From Chromera velia (taxonomy: Eukaryota; Sar; Chromeraceae): a DNA stretch of 43,262 nt. The stretch covers positions 7,501-50,762 of the forward strand of contig JAHBMJ010005732.1 of the NCBI GenBank assembly GCA_018398765.1, read 5' to 3'. Made by a program: the position numbers and the translations under genes. Shown here piece by piece: positions 1 to 11,289 of the stretch (the stretch's first letter is position 1; the number at the start of each line of letters is the position of its first letter). Under the pieces are notes generated by a model. That model was not told the DNA's origin. It was given only the letters and a program-made list of their open reading frames with translations, and did no database searches.

Positions 1-18
1 AGACCTCCGAGTGGTCCG

Positions 19-2220
19 TCACCAATGGTGAAAGCATGCTTGGAATTCCTCCCTCCCTCTCCCTTCACATGATACCTCTGCCCGTCCCCTCTCTGTCCCT
101 TGACATTCTTCTCTTCTCTTCTCCCTTCTCTCTGACGCGAAGAGGGACAGAAGTATCTCATCCGTCTCTTCCGGTGACGAGAGCACACTCCAGCACGCAG
201 GCATGATCAGGGGGGGACCCACTAGGAGTTCCCATCCAGGAGGAAGGTTCCGTTTCGGTGGGAGGTCGCACGGAATCTCCTTCTCTGTCTCTGCCTTCTT
301 CTGCAGTGCGGTGTTCTGGTGATGGATGTCTACCTCAGCATTAAGGTGAGTCTCCTTCATGTCTGCCTCGATGGCTGGGCGGGGGGGGACCGTCACGTCA
401 GACACATGATCGTCCTTTGTCTCGCCTTCGTGTCGATCAGGGTGAGGATGCGTGTGCGGACTGCTGCAGGGACTCGTCGGCGGATCAGAGACAGCAGTTT
501 GGGAAAAGATCACAGACAGATCTTCGGACTGTCTCTCTGAGTGTGTCTCGGATGCCATGATCTGATGAAGGGAAGTAGGGGTATCTGTATCGGCAGTGGC
601 AGCAGTGGAGAATGAATGCGAGTACGGGGAACGCAGGTTGTTCGATGTCGGGTGGTTAGGCAGATCAGGGGACGACCATTCAGGTCCCTCCTCGGGGATC
701 TTCTTTGTGTTCGTCTTGGTGGAGCCGGACGGGACAGGTTTGTACTTGTAGCTGGTGTGCCCAGTGTCTGTCTGGAACACCTCTCGGTACTTGTTGGCCC
801 TCCGGAGCTCTGCATGGATGCATGGAGGGGGGGTGATCATTCAGATGGATGGATGGTGATCAAGTCGAGATACACCAGTGACTCATTCATACGGACACAA
901 GAAGAAAGGTCCATATGAGAAAAAAAGGCAGACAATAATCTGCAGGCGCATGCAGACCCCTCCCTCTGCAAGTCATGCAGTCAGAAGAAAGGACACGACG
1001 CTCACTCACGAAAACAAAACTTTTCTTCTGTGTGTGTCCGAAGGACCCGAAGAGAAAGAGAAGGAGAAACAGAGAGCGAGAAGGGGGGGGGGGGAAAGAT
1101 ATGCAAAGAGAGGAAGACGCAAGCGCGCACACCCACAAATACACAAAGGGCAAGAAGCATGGAGTGAGAGAAGGCGGAGAGGAAGAGAGGCATGCAGACG
1201 GACCCTTTGAATAGACACAGACGCTCACGAACGCACAGATTCCGAAGAGAGGGAGAGAGGGAGAGGGAGAGAGAGAGGCACGAAATCGGGCGATCATTGA
1301 TCGAGTCTGTCTGTCTGACTCACCCTCCTGAGAGTGTGCGTAGGTGCAAGCATCCCCTCTCCAGCATTGTTGACCCTGCATTCAACCGGGCACGCAAAGA
1401 CTTTCATGGGAGAAAGGAAGAACCATCAAAGCCATCAAACCACACTTATATTCAATACATTCAACGTTCGTTCCGAAAGACAGTCTGCTGGCCAGACAAA
1501 CGCAGAGGAATTATTCTTCACGTCGCCTTCAACAAGCCAAGGGCACACGACAGAAAACAGGACATGCAGTCAGTCGACTCCCTTCAGAAGGTGGGAGAGG
1601 GACGGCCAGGCCAATCGAAACTTCTTGCCGAATTTCAAACAGTCAGGTTTACACACTCCTGAATGATCGATGTGTTGACCTTTCCCTCAGAACTGCACAT
1701 AGGGCCGTTCCCAGCCAGCGGCTTTTTTTTGGACGTGCATCTTCCGCCCCCCCCTTACGGCCGGACGTACCTTCTTGACAGAGTTGCACATGCGCGTGTT
1801 CCTCAGGTCCGGATTTTCCTTCAGGTCGTTGACGCTGTGAGCAAATTTGCATCTGCTCCCGAGTACACCTGCAAGAGAAGGGGGAAATGAAACAGCTTCA
1901 CAAGGAAGGAATCAAGGCAAGGGACCGGCACCGCCCTGCAGATCGAAAACATCGAAAGGGAAAATTCTTCTACAAGTAAAGGGCTTTCCCGAATTCACGA
2001 GACGTACAGAAAAAAAGGAGCCTAACAAGAACGCACTTCAAACGCAGGCAATGGACTCACACTTTCCATTGGGGAAATGCCAACAGAGTTTCGTCTTGCG
2101 CAGGAAACAATAAAGCTCATCCTTCCTGGGCTTCTGCTTTGAAAGCCCCGCCTCTCTCTCCATCAGTCTGATTGGTGCAAACATCCCAATTTTCTCTGAA
2201 CGAAGGTCGACCGCCTGCAA
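19..2220 (-). CDS. Tandem CCCH zinc-finger protein, four exons
   Basis: Proposed exons on the minus strand: 2220-2061, 1868-1771, 1375-1324 and 809-19, joined by GT-AG introns with matching phases; the spliced product is about 366 residues. The first finger, C-x7-C-x5-C-x3-H, is split by intron 1 (KLCWHFPNGKC before it, RCKFAH after). The second, C-x8-C-x5-C-x3-H, is split by intron 2 (MCNSVKK, then CWRGDACTYAH). The linker containing PDLRNTRMC and the following EELRR are typical of this family. CCCH pairs usually bind single-stranded RNA and control mRNA stability or translation; that role is inferred here. The C-terminal 220 residues are Pro/Ser/Glu-rich and unrecognised. The start is uncertain: ATG at 2220 or at 2184, and upstream exons are possible. 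A TGA at 19-21 ends the last exon. The fingers are firm; the tail is less certain. Confidence 0.8.
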
Positions 2221-2874
2221 GCTTTGATCTCACTTCTCAAAAGGCACGATTAACACACTTCTGGCAGAAAAACAAGACAGAAAAAGACAACACGACACGT
2301 ACAGCACTGTCCTCGGTTTTGCATCAGATCAACCCGGCCACTCCCTCGAACCTGCAGAGATTTGAGGATCATGTCAGAAAGATGATACTCAGGGCCGGAT
2401 CGCGATCATGCATAGAGCTGCATGTACGCGTTTTCGGGGACTGCAAGATTCTGCAAGGCCCTAAAAAATTCCAAAGGCCCCGGCAGCCATGCATGCGTGG
2501 TCACCAGTTTCTGCCGGGGCTGCGAAGAACTGCAGACTGGTCCGCAGTGGGCCTTGCGATACGTATGCATGCGCAAATCAGACTGCATGAGCGTCTGACG
2601 TCATGACATAAACTTCATGGCTACTGTCTTCTGATGCACCACCGTCTCGACGGGAAGACATTAGAACAGCAGAGAACAGAACGAAGCTGCTGAGGCTCTG
2701 AGGCTCTGGTCGTGCCGTCGCTTTTTCAGTACCGCCCGAGGTTTGATTTTGAGTTCAAGTTGGAAGGATGAACACGTCAGACTGAAGTTGCCGTCTCGAG
2801 TCGACAATTTAACAGCTAGATTCATACATCCACACACTGACAGATCATCCTCTTGACAAGCGGTACCAGGAAAG
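2221..2874. other. Divergent intergenic region between CCCH and patatin genes
   Basis: No coding exon could be supported on either strand. The stretch separates two divergent genes and so probably holds both promoters. It contains several GCATGC-type hexamers (near 2408, 2490 and 2565) but no TATA-like element I would defend. Confidence 0.4.
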
Positions 2875-5014
2875 ATGAGCCCGTCAGACGTCGTACCTGC
2901 ATCCCCCGTGCACTCTGGCCTCCCTTGCCCGGATGCGTTTTGGCTGGATGGGTGCGCGTGGGGGTGTGGGTACTACGGGGGGCTGGTAGACGGGTTCCTT
3001 GATAGGTGGGGTGAAGAGATCTACCAGAAGAGGTGGGGGGGTGCCTCGGCAGGCGCGCTGTTCGCACTCGCGATGGTGCTGGGCAGGTCCCCAGAGGATC
3101 TTATCATTGCCTACCAGAAGTTTGCGCGACAGGGGGCGAGGTATGGGGTGTGGGGGAAAATGAGTATCTATCACGATGCTGTGTTGCAATCGTGGTTGGA
3201 GGGTATGACTGATGAGGAGGTGTGTGCTCGTGTGAATGGAAGGCTGTTTGTTGGTCTGACGGCCTTTCCTTGTGAGCATGTGTTGAAGTCCAGATTCGTG
3301 GATATTCAGGACCTCCTGGACACTCTCCACGGATCCTTCCACATCCCCTGGTACTGTTCCCACGTGGCCCCAATCCGACGGCCTGCACCTGGGGGGGAGG
3401 GAGGGGGGGCGTTCACGTGGTACATCGACGGGGGTCTGTCGAAGAATGTGGATGCAGACTTGTGTGGGGAGGCGCAGGTGGAGGGGTTGACGTTGAATAT
3501 CAGCCCTGTTCTGACTGGTCGTGTGGGGTTTTTCGACTGCATGTTCCCCATGGGGGAAGAGAGACTGGCAGAAGTGACGGCCATGGCAAGGAGAGACGCT
3601 TTGAATCTCGAGAGAGCGCTCTTGATCGTTGGGAGGGGGGGGGAGCCGGTCGTCCCTCTGCCTGCTCAACTAGGCCCTGGGTGTGAGACTGACGATGTGC
3701 CGTTCTTCTCTCCGCCAAAGTGGGGTCTGAGTCTGAGCCTAGATTTCTTGGGGGGCAAGAATAAAAGCACAGCAGACTCGTCGTGTGGGGGGCAGCAGAA
3801 GCATGCAGGGGGGGGGGCAGATTCCCCCCTTCCGCGTGTGATGCTGGGAGATAACCTGCTAGAGGAGGGGTCGTGTGGGGAGAACAGAAACAGAAATTCC
3901 CCTGCGAGTTTGCATGGGGGGGCAAATTTGAATTTTCCCTTCCGTCTCGCTTCCTCAAGGTGCACCTCTGTGGTCGGGTCTGTGGCAGAGAGTTTGTGCG
4001 AATTGGGGGGGGATGCAGGGGCGTTGGTGGGAAGTTCAAGGGTGGGGGGGGGAGGGGGGGACAGGCTGCACGGACACGGACACGGAGCGATCGTGAATGA
4101 TCCTGCAGGTGGGTCTGTGAGCCTCCCTGTCTGATGCAGGCAGGAAAAGAGTGGGGGGGGGGCACTGAGGCAAATCTCTCCCGTGACTATCTTCTCTTCC
4201 TTCGTTTTCATTTCTGCTATTCTCTGTCTCGGTCTTACTTTCCCTTGCCCCCCTCTTCTCCCCTTAATGACTTTCGTCTACTCCGTAGCTATGTTCCGTC
4301 TTTTTTTCTCGTCTCTGCCTAGCTGTCTGTATCTGCTTGTGCAGCACCGGAAATAACCTCCGCTGCTGGTTGCTGGCTGTGGGAGCCTCTGTGCGTGTTT
4401 TTTGTCCACTACACAACTCCTTCTTGTCTGTGTTTTTTGTTCTGCTCCTTCTGCATGCAGGGATGCACTCAAAGTCCCTCCGTCTGCCCCTCTCCCTTCC
4501 AGACACAGAGACCACCCCTCTTCCTCTGTCTGCTGTAGGGATGGCAAAGGAAGCCTCCAGCCGCCTTGCTCGAATGCGACTGGAGTCCGCAAGCAGCAGC
4601 AGCAGCTTCGGGAGGGAGACCGACGTCATCTCTCGACTGAAGCACCAACACGAATCCTACAGCACGGCAGAGGGCAGTCCTAGTCCCATCCCAGAGGGGT
4701 CCCCTCACCCCGGGCAACTGCCCCGAAGAACGACAAGCATCTTCCTCACAGAGCGCAAACGTTTCACCCGTTTCATTGTGTTCTCGAAAGTCTTCTCTGG
4801 GTGCCGGTATGCCACAGCTCTTTTGTTTTGGGTGAACAGAACGATGGAGTTCCTCGTAGACAGGTACGGCTCTGGTCTGGGAGTCGTGGGGGTGTTGGGG
4901 TTTCTCTTTTCTCTCTGGTTCAACAAGAGGAAACAAACCCAGAAGTACAAGGGCCAATTTGTTCAGCGAGGGGGGGGGGAGAGAAAGTCAAAGGGACTGT
5001 TGTGGATTGAGTAA
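2875..5014 (+). CDS. Patatin-like phospholipase/acylhydrolase, two exons
   Basis: Exon 1 runs 2875-4108 from an ATG and exon 2 about 4461-5014, giving about 595 residues. The patatin fold is seen in a Gly-rich segment at residues 26-36, the nucleophile elbow GGASAG with Ser58, and the second catalytic residue in YIDGG with Asp185. Patatins hydrolyse acyl esters of glycerolipids with this Ser-Asp dyad, so lipid remodelling or storage-lipid breakdown is likely. After residue 260 the sequence is Gly-rich and poorly conserved. Splicing GCAG|GTGGGT at 4108/4109 to TGCATGCAG|GG at 4460/4461 keeps frame; an acceptor at 4538 also would. Exon 2 adds a Ser-rich part and a C-terminal hydrophobic helix (GVVGVLGFLFSLWF), suggesting membrane attachment. 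Without splicing the product would stop at 4134 (419 residues). The domain call is firm; the intron is inferred. Confidence 0.8.
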
Positions 5015-7350
5015 ATGAGGGGACGGAAGGAAAAGGAAGAGAAGAAGAGGAGACAGACAGCCGACAAGAGACGGAGCACACAAGTCATTCCGCATTCTCC
5101 AATGGATGGAGGGGGAGACGATGAAATGGGGTCGTGGCAGACAGAAGAGGTCAGAACACTACAGGGCGAAAAGAAAGCAACCATGCAGGGAGTTTGGAAG
5201 AAAGGGAAGGCACGCGTTCCTGATCCTTTTTTTTGCACTTTGTTGCTGGATGTTTCCCAGACTGGACGTCTGCCTCGCTCGCTCGATGTATCATCAAAAT
5301 CTGTGTGTCTGTTTGTTTGTGTTGGGGGTGCGAGTGGATGAGTGATGAGAATGTACTTCCGGAGAGAAGGGCTGCAGCTCAACTGGGTTCTCTCCCAGGG
5401 GAGGGCGAGCAGGAGAGGGAAGGGGCGGAAGGAAAGGACTAAGTGGGTGAAATTAAGGGCAGGTGCTCCTTCTTCCCCTTCTCATTTGTATTTGTACCAG
5501 CTTCTGTTGTGTTTTCTGTCTCGTCGGATGGCGCCTTCCCCCCCTTCTTTCTGGAGAATCGGCAATAAGAAAGAAAGAAGACAGATGTACATGTCAACAA
5601 ACTTCGGCTTTTTGAAGCGTCAACTGTCTCCCTCCATCTGCTCATATGTATGAATGTGTATGTAGAATCTGTAAATCTAGCCAACTGCCCCTGTACAAGT
5701 GGATTTCGCTTCCCGTGAGTGTGAAGGGAAGAAGAGGAAACAGGTTTTTCTTCTCCGCCTATCGCAAGGAGCCCAAAAGTTCCTTCCTCCACTCATTTGT
5801 TCTTTTCTTCCTGTCCATTGTGTTTCTTTTTCCACAAGAAATTTTAAAGAAGAAGAAGAAGAAGAAGAAGTCTCATGTCTCGGGACAACCTCAACACAGC
5901 TGACAGGACCAAATCATCCGTTCCTCCCGCCTCGGCTCAGTCACTCAAAAGACAATTTCATCCATCCGTCCATCCATTCATTCAGCCGTTCGTTCTCTCA
6001 CATGTGCATGCGCCAACCATGAAAGAGAAGAAATGCGATACAATTTTTTGCTGCAGGCTGAATGCATCCCTCCAATTTTGCAAAGTCGTTGTGTCTTTTC
6101 GTTCATTCGTTAGTTTGTAGACGAAAAGTTTTGGCCCTAAGTCCCAAAAAGGGGGCGGGGGGGGGGGAAGACATTTGTGCCGTCGCGGTAGAAGCTCTTT
6201 GTTTCTGTCTGGCTGCAAGGGTGCAGCACAGAAAGAAAGGAAAGGGAGGCCGATTTACACGACCGCACGCACGCCTTTTGCAAAGATCCGGAAACCGGAC
6301 GTCGTCACGCCGTCTCTTTCTCTCTCGGTTTGCGCGCCTTGAGGGTTCGACTTTGTTTGTTTGTTTTGGATTTGCTGGTTCTTCTCATTTTTTTACGGGT
6401 CTGTTTCTTTGTTTTGGGTTTCTCATACTCATCTCATTTTGTGTTCTGAGACTTTGTTTGGGACTTTGCTTCTAAATTTCGTTTTTCATTTCTGGAGTTG
6501 TTTGTTTGCTTGTATGCCTGTCTGGGGGTCTGTTTCTTTATCTCATTTCTGTTTTCTGGATGTTTTTGTTTGCTTCTTGGGGTGAATGCTTCATTTCATT
6601 TTTTTGTTTTCTCTCGGCCTCCTGCATTGGGGTCCGCGGCAATAAATTACGTTTTCACATTTTTATTCGATCGTTTTGGTTTTCATCTGAAGCATTGAAT
6701 AGTCATCTGTTCATTTCGATCAAATTGGCTTGAATCTTCTTCTTGATTGGAGTTGGGTTCAAGTCAATTGACTACCCCGTGACTTCATCTTCTTTTTTCT
6801 TTGTCAGTATTGCTCTACTTTCTTTGTTCATATTGACTTCGTTCTTCTCTACTTGAGCAAGAGAGGTTCCGTTTCTGCGTTTTGTTTTGTCTTATTAATC
6901 TTTCGTCCCCTTCCTTTGGGTTCATTTCCAGAACTTTCAGACCTCTTCTCACCTCTTCTCGATCCCGAGCGTGCTGCTGCATTGAATTAATGACCCAAGC
7001 CAAACTTGGCCGACCAACTGAGGAACAAGCTTCGTATTAGAAGTTCGAAAGGTTCCGGTCTTTCTACAAGGAGAGGAGGGGGGGGGGGGCAGGTACGGAT
7101 ATGAAACGTACATGAACGTACGAGAAGAAACATGCAACCGAAAGAAGAAAAAGAAAGAAGGAAAGAACAAAAAGGAAAAGGCCAAAGAAAGTTAGAAAGA
7201 AAGCGACGGGTTGGCAATTAACGGGGCGCATATACATCAGAGATTTCAAGGCCATGCAGCCTGAGGTGAATTTCTCCTCCTTCCGCGTTTTTTCCAACCG
7301 TTCTCCTCCGAGGCCCTGCTAGCCACTACTAGCAACCGGGGCGCTCCCGC
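5015..7350. other. Non-coding stretch, T-rich in its middle
   Basis: No exon with recognisable motifs or coherent splice phase was found on either strand. The first few hundred bases are probably the 3' UTR of the lipase. From 6340 to 6850 the plus strand is strongly T/G-rich, and open frames there encode only Phe/Cys/Leu-rich low complexity. The minus strand of 7080-7220 likewise gives only low-complexity frames. Confidence 0.45.
5847..5870. repeat. (AAG)n microsatellite
   Basis: Eight consecutive AAG units downstream of the lipase gene. They encode a Lys or Glu run only in spurious frames. Confidence 0.9.
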
Positions 7351-7735
7351 CACCCGCAGTGTACCACATGATTTATTAACCTTGCCAATGCACTAGCCAT
7401 TGCATTGAACGTACTATAGTGAACTGCGCAATTCACGTTTCTAGTCACGTTTATAATAATCTTTGCAACTTCGTTTCTGTTAATTGTACAGGCTAATTTT
7501 AATTTAGAGTAATTTAGAGGGATCGATGTTGTTATACTAATTAAAATATTTTACTAAAATAATTTAAAAAATTTAAAATATAATACAAATCATATAGTAG
7601 AATTAAATCATATTATAAATTGATCCAGAAATCAATCTAAAAGGAAATTGTCTATAGTCGCCCGATCTGTCTTCCCAACGCGGGCAGAATGGTCATAGGG
7701 CACAAAGCACCGGCTCACTTTTCTTAAAGGGTAAG
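7351..7735. other. AT-rich island
   Basis: Composition changes sharply from about half GC to very AT-rich between about 7370 and 7640, rich in AATTTA and TAAAAT words, then returns to normal. No gene is seen. Similar islands lie at 11100-11290, 19600-20150 and 30340-31230, always beside retroelement remains or at the broken end of a gene, so a transposon-derived origin is plausible. Confidence 0.4.
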
Positions 7736-8405
7736 GTGAGACAGACAGTTGCAAAGGAATGCATGAAGGCTTCTGGGGATGATGGGCAATCTTCCTCTCA
7801 CTTTCCCCTCCTTGCTAGACTCACCCCTCTGCAGCGCGACTTCCCGTCCTCCCGTCGTATGTTTGTCTTCCTCCTATGTAGCAAGTCGTCCTCCGGTGTT
7901 CCTTCCATCTCTGCCCTTCCCCGTTCTGCCCTGTCGGTTACGGATGGCTCGATCTTTTTTTTTTTGCGCATGCTGACATACAACCCGATGGGCGGGCAAG
8001 GTGGGCTGCCTGTTGGTTGCTCTGATAGAAAGCTGTGCACCTATGAAGCCTGCTGCCGGTATGTAGATGATTTTATTTATCGGCTCTCTGTCTGCTCCCA
8101 ATGGACTGCCGAACAAGGCTTTTTACAGTGGTTAGCATTAATTCAATCAGACCGCTTCACTCGTTGTGACTCACCCTTTGCATCCGCCTCCTTTTCTGAT
8201 CTGGGGGTTCGTAAGTTCATTACATCGCTCTTGCGCTCTCAACCTTCTCTCCTCTTTATGATTTCTCATCATATTATAGTAAATGATTGCAGTGATTAGA
8301 TTAAGTTCGAATAACTGTTGTCCACTTAGCTTGTAGCTGGCATAATTGAACAGACCCATGCATGTATGCGCCGCCCGGGAGTTCTAACTCCACCTAGGGT
8401 TTGGC

Positions 8406-8435
<30 letters not shown>
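7736..8435 (+). mobile_element. Probable 3' end of a non-LTR retrotransposon
   Basis: An open frame 7736-8299 (187 residues) has no motif I recognise. It is followed by about 100 bp ending in CCACCTAGGGTTTGGC and then a run of TCAA units. This layout (last coding frame, short 3' UTR, simple tandem tail) matches the recognisable LINE at 11290-13166, whose 3' UTR ends in GGATTTAACCC and an (ATC)n tail. The call is inferred from that parallel; no reverse transcriptase or endonuclease motif is preserved here. Confidence 0.4.
8406..8435. repeat. (TCAA)n tail
   Basis: Seven ATCA/TCAA units directly after the putative LINE 3' UTR. Such simple-repeat tails are typical 3' ends of poly(A)-less LINEs. 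Confidence 0.85.
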
Positions 8436-8436
<1 letters not shown>

Positions 8437-8637
8437 GTAGACTCTATACTACTCTGTATAGTTAAAACAAACTTTAAACAACAGACTTTAGTAAGCAGTC
8501 AAAAAACAGTTGAAAAATTAAACAAAAAGTGCTTTTGTACCATTAAGACAGTTGTCTAGACAGTTGTATATCACAGTATATACATGCACATACGTATACT
8601 CGCGCAATCACGCACAAACGCACGAACACACACACAC

Positions 8638-8687
<50 letters not shown>

Positions 8688-8695
8688 CACGCACG

Positions 8696-8751
<56 letters not shown>

Positions 8752-8801
8752 TACACACACACACACACAAGAGAGAGAGACAACGAACACCCACCCACCC
8801 A

Positions 8802-8840
<39 letters not shown>

Positions 8841-9169
8841 AATACACACACACACACACACACTCGCGCGTGATGTGGACTTATAAACTTGCCAGTCTGT
8901 TTTTCATCTTTGTGAATTAGGTGATTGGGACACAGCTTCTTACAGCAAGGACTTGTGTAAATCAGTTCAGCCAGTCGCAAATAAACAACTCAACAAACAA
9001 CTCGACTTTCCGCTCTGATCCTGCCCATCCATCCAATTTACATACAGACAGAGAACGAGAGGGAAGGAAAAAACCGGTCGCGGGACTCTCGATCCTTCCG
9101 TCCTCCCTGTCTGCTCGTCAACTAGAGACGCACTCTGAGACAGAGGAGGCGAGCTGCCTCTCCCCGTCC
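8436..9169. repeat. Compound (GA)n/(CA)n microsatellite in non-coding DNA
   Basis: From about 8625 to 8865 there are long CA, GA and CGCA runs, interrupted twice. The His-Thr and Cys-Val repeat frames over them are artefacts. The remainder of the interval has no supported gene. Confidence 0.85.
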
Positions 9170-9538
9170 TCACCTCAGAAAGCCGAGGGACACACAAAGT
9201 GCCACCCCCGTCACAACAACGGAGGGCACCCCTGCGTGATGCCACCCCTGTGACACCACATACGACCCAGTCGCCCCCTTTTGGCATTCCCCGTCGGGCA
9301 CCCCCGTCCGTACAATCTGCTCACTGGAGGGGTCGCCCGAGCAGTCAGAGTTATCATACACGTACAGAAACAAAACCTCGTCCTTCAGTCTGTACTGTGA
9401 TGAGTAATCGTTCCCGTTGGTATAACACCCATCGTAGCAGCTCTCGTCTGCTGTGCACTCTGAGTCAGTGTAGATGCACACCTTTGCACCCCGAATGACT
9501 CCCAGAAGGGCAATCAGGAGAAATAAAAGAGATCGCAT
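9170..9538 (-). CDS. Small secreted cysteine-rich protein
   Basis: Reads 122 residues from ATG at 9538. Residues 1-17 form a clear signal peptide (charged MR, hydrophobic LLFLLIALLGVI, then RGA before the mature start), so the product should enter the secretory pathway. The mature part has six closely grouped Cys residues up to about residue 86, consistent with disulfide bonding. The C-terminal 20 residues are again hydrophobic (VPSVVVTGVALCVSLGFL), which could be a GPI-type signal or a membrane helix. A TGAG|GTGAGG donor overlaps the stop, so the gene may instead splice onward. I recognise no family; extracellular, surface or vacuolar roles are all possible. Short genomic neighbours give no clue. 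Confidence 0.6.
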   Translation of the reverse strand: MRSLLFLLIALLGVIRGAKVCIYTDSECTADESCYDGCYTNGNDYSSQYRLKDEVLFLYVYDNSDCSGDPSSEQIVRTGVPDGECQKGATGSYVVSQGWHHAGVPSVVVTGVALCVSLGFLR

Positions 9539-10127
9539 CGGATGACGATTCTGTTTTTTTGTTTGGGTTCGTTTTGCTTGGCGTCAGCGCCCAGCAACAG
9601 GTCTAACCTACTCACCTACCACCCGACAGACTGATCGATCGTGCTCTGCGTTGCCCCTCACTCGCTCTGCCGGTGCCTAGGGTCAGTGCTTTGACTGATC
9701 CGTTGGTCTGGTAGGTCTCGTCAAACCACCGGAAAGGAAAGGAAGGACAGAAACCCTCACTATCGAGGTTGGGGGATTCAGTGTCAATAGATACGTTCTG
9801 AAAGACTGCGTCTTTGCGTCTTGCTGTTTCCCTTACTTCTGTTGAGAGGCAAGCAAAATTTGCCCACGTTCTCTCTCTCTCTCGGGCTTGGCTGAGGCCA
9901 GTAAGAACGAAGAGGGAAGCGGTCGGAGAGGACAGGACTAGGAGCCTCGGCAGTCGGGTCACTCGACGGTGAGGGGAAAAGAGTCTGAATTGCTTTTGGA
10001 TTTTCTGTTTCCCACAAGTCTGCAATCTGCCTCACTTTATGCAGTTGCACATAACTGTATTTGTCGACGTCCACTCTGAAGGTAGCTACAGCATGCAGCT
10101 ACAGCATGCATGCCATAGATTGCCATA
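9539..10127 (-). other. Possible short coding exon, unassigned
   Basis: A minus-strand frame 10074-9784 begins with a normal-looking sequence (DVDKYSYVQLHKVRQIADLW) before turning Ser/Pro/Arg-rich. It may be an exon of the small secreted protein's neighbour or noise; no domain or splice partner was found. The rest of the interval looks non-coding. Confidence 0.2.
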
Positions 10128-10613
10128 GTGCTGTGGCAAAGAAATGCAAACATTGATTGCAAAGAGTGGCAAAGAATGGCAAAGATCTCGTGCATTCTCG
10201 TGCATGCGGGAGGTCGGCGCGCGGCTCGGCTCGCGCCGGGCGGCCCCGGACACCATGCACGCGCGCGGCCCGCGACGCCTCCACCGCTCAAAAATCCTCG
10301 AAATTCATCGAATCCTCTTGTGTTTGAGACATATGGGAGACCAGGAGAGGGGACAATTCGTTTTTTGAAAGAGATAGCGAAGTTGGGGGCCGGAAGAGTG
10401 AGAGGAGGAGAGGGAGATGAGGCAGTGCAGACAAGGCTGATGGACCGGTATTATAAAGTTCTTTCCTGCACGCTACAGCGTTTCGTTGCCGCAAATCTTC
10501 TCTGTTCAATTCACAGCAGGAGGGGAACCAGAGGGCCCTTCCAGCCTGAGTGCCTTCTCGGTAGGGAGGTCGCAGCGTTCTCTGGGTCTTTCGACTCGGA
10601 GGGTGCAAACTAA
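10128..10613 (+). pseudogene. Possible retroelement C-terminal fragment
   Basis: An open frame of 161 residues carries a Glu/Arg/Gly-rich segment (ETYGRPGEGTIRFLKEIA) followed by a helix-rich stretch ending near residue 126. The GRPG plus leucine-rich helix resembles C-terminal tails of some protist non-LTR elements, which is from general familiarity rather than a firm match. No reverse transcriptase motif is present. A short TGCATGC-rich direct repeat (AGCTACAGCATGC twice) lies just upstream at 10083-10110. Confidence 0.25.
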
Positions 10614-11289
10614 GCGATCCTTTTATAATTGATTCTTTGTATACAAACAAGAAGGGAAAAAAAAAGGGGGGGCAAGCGTATGAAAGGAAAGGAAGAAAAG
10701 AAGGTTGAGAAAATGAGGGGCAGATTAATGGGGGGGGTCTCTTTGAAGTTGTTCTCTGCCGTCAAAGGGTAGCCTTTGCTAAGGAGACAAACTTTTAGAA
10801 AGTTTTTGCCCTGCCTCTCCCCTCTTTTCGTTGTTCTCCAAGTTCTACTCTACCGCCGCTTGAGAAATAAGCCGCAGTAAAAGTGATCAATGAGCAGTGT
10901 TCCTAGATTCAGAACAGATGGGACGAACCGGAACCTTTTGACAGACTAGGCTAGATCCGCCTCTCATATACGGGGACGCGGCATGCATAACAAAAACCTC
11001 AATCATCAAAATTCAACGTTCATTGGATTTCATACTCCCCTCCAGGGCCCCCTGACTATACCCCTGACACTATGTCAGAGCTACTTGAAAGTCTCAGCCA
11101 GAAAAAAATCCAATCTCAAAAGGTTGCGCCGAAATTAGGCTAAATTAGGTAGCCGAATTCAAAGTAGCTAAAAATGTCTAGGAAAATATAGTCTATGTCT
11201 TGAAAAACACTATATTAAAAAACAAAAATTACAACTCTTTCTGGATCATGTCATTGCGAGTAGTTACGAGAAATAAACCTCTAAAACCT
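10614..11289. other. No gene seen; AT-rich at its right end
   Basis: No coding motif on either strand. Composition becomes AT-rich from about 11100 up to the start of the recognisable LINE reverse transcriptase. Confidence 0.4.

Noticed and set aside
8543-8980. Cys-Val and His-Thr rich frames on both strands
   Set aside because: Translation of compound GA/CA microsatellites.
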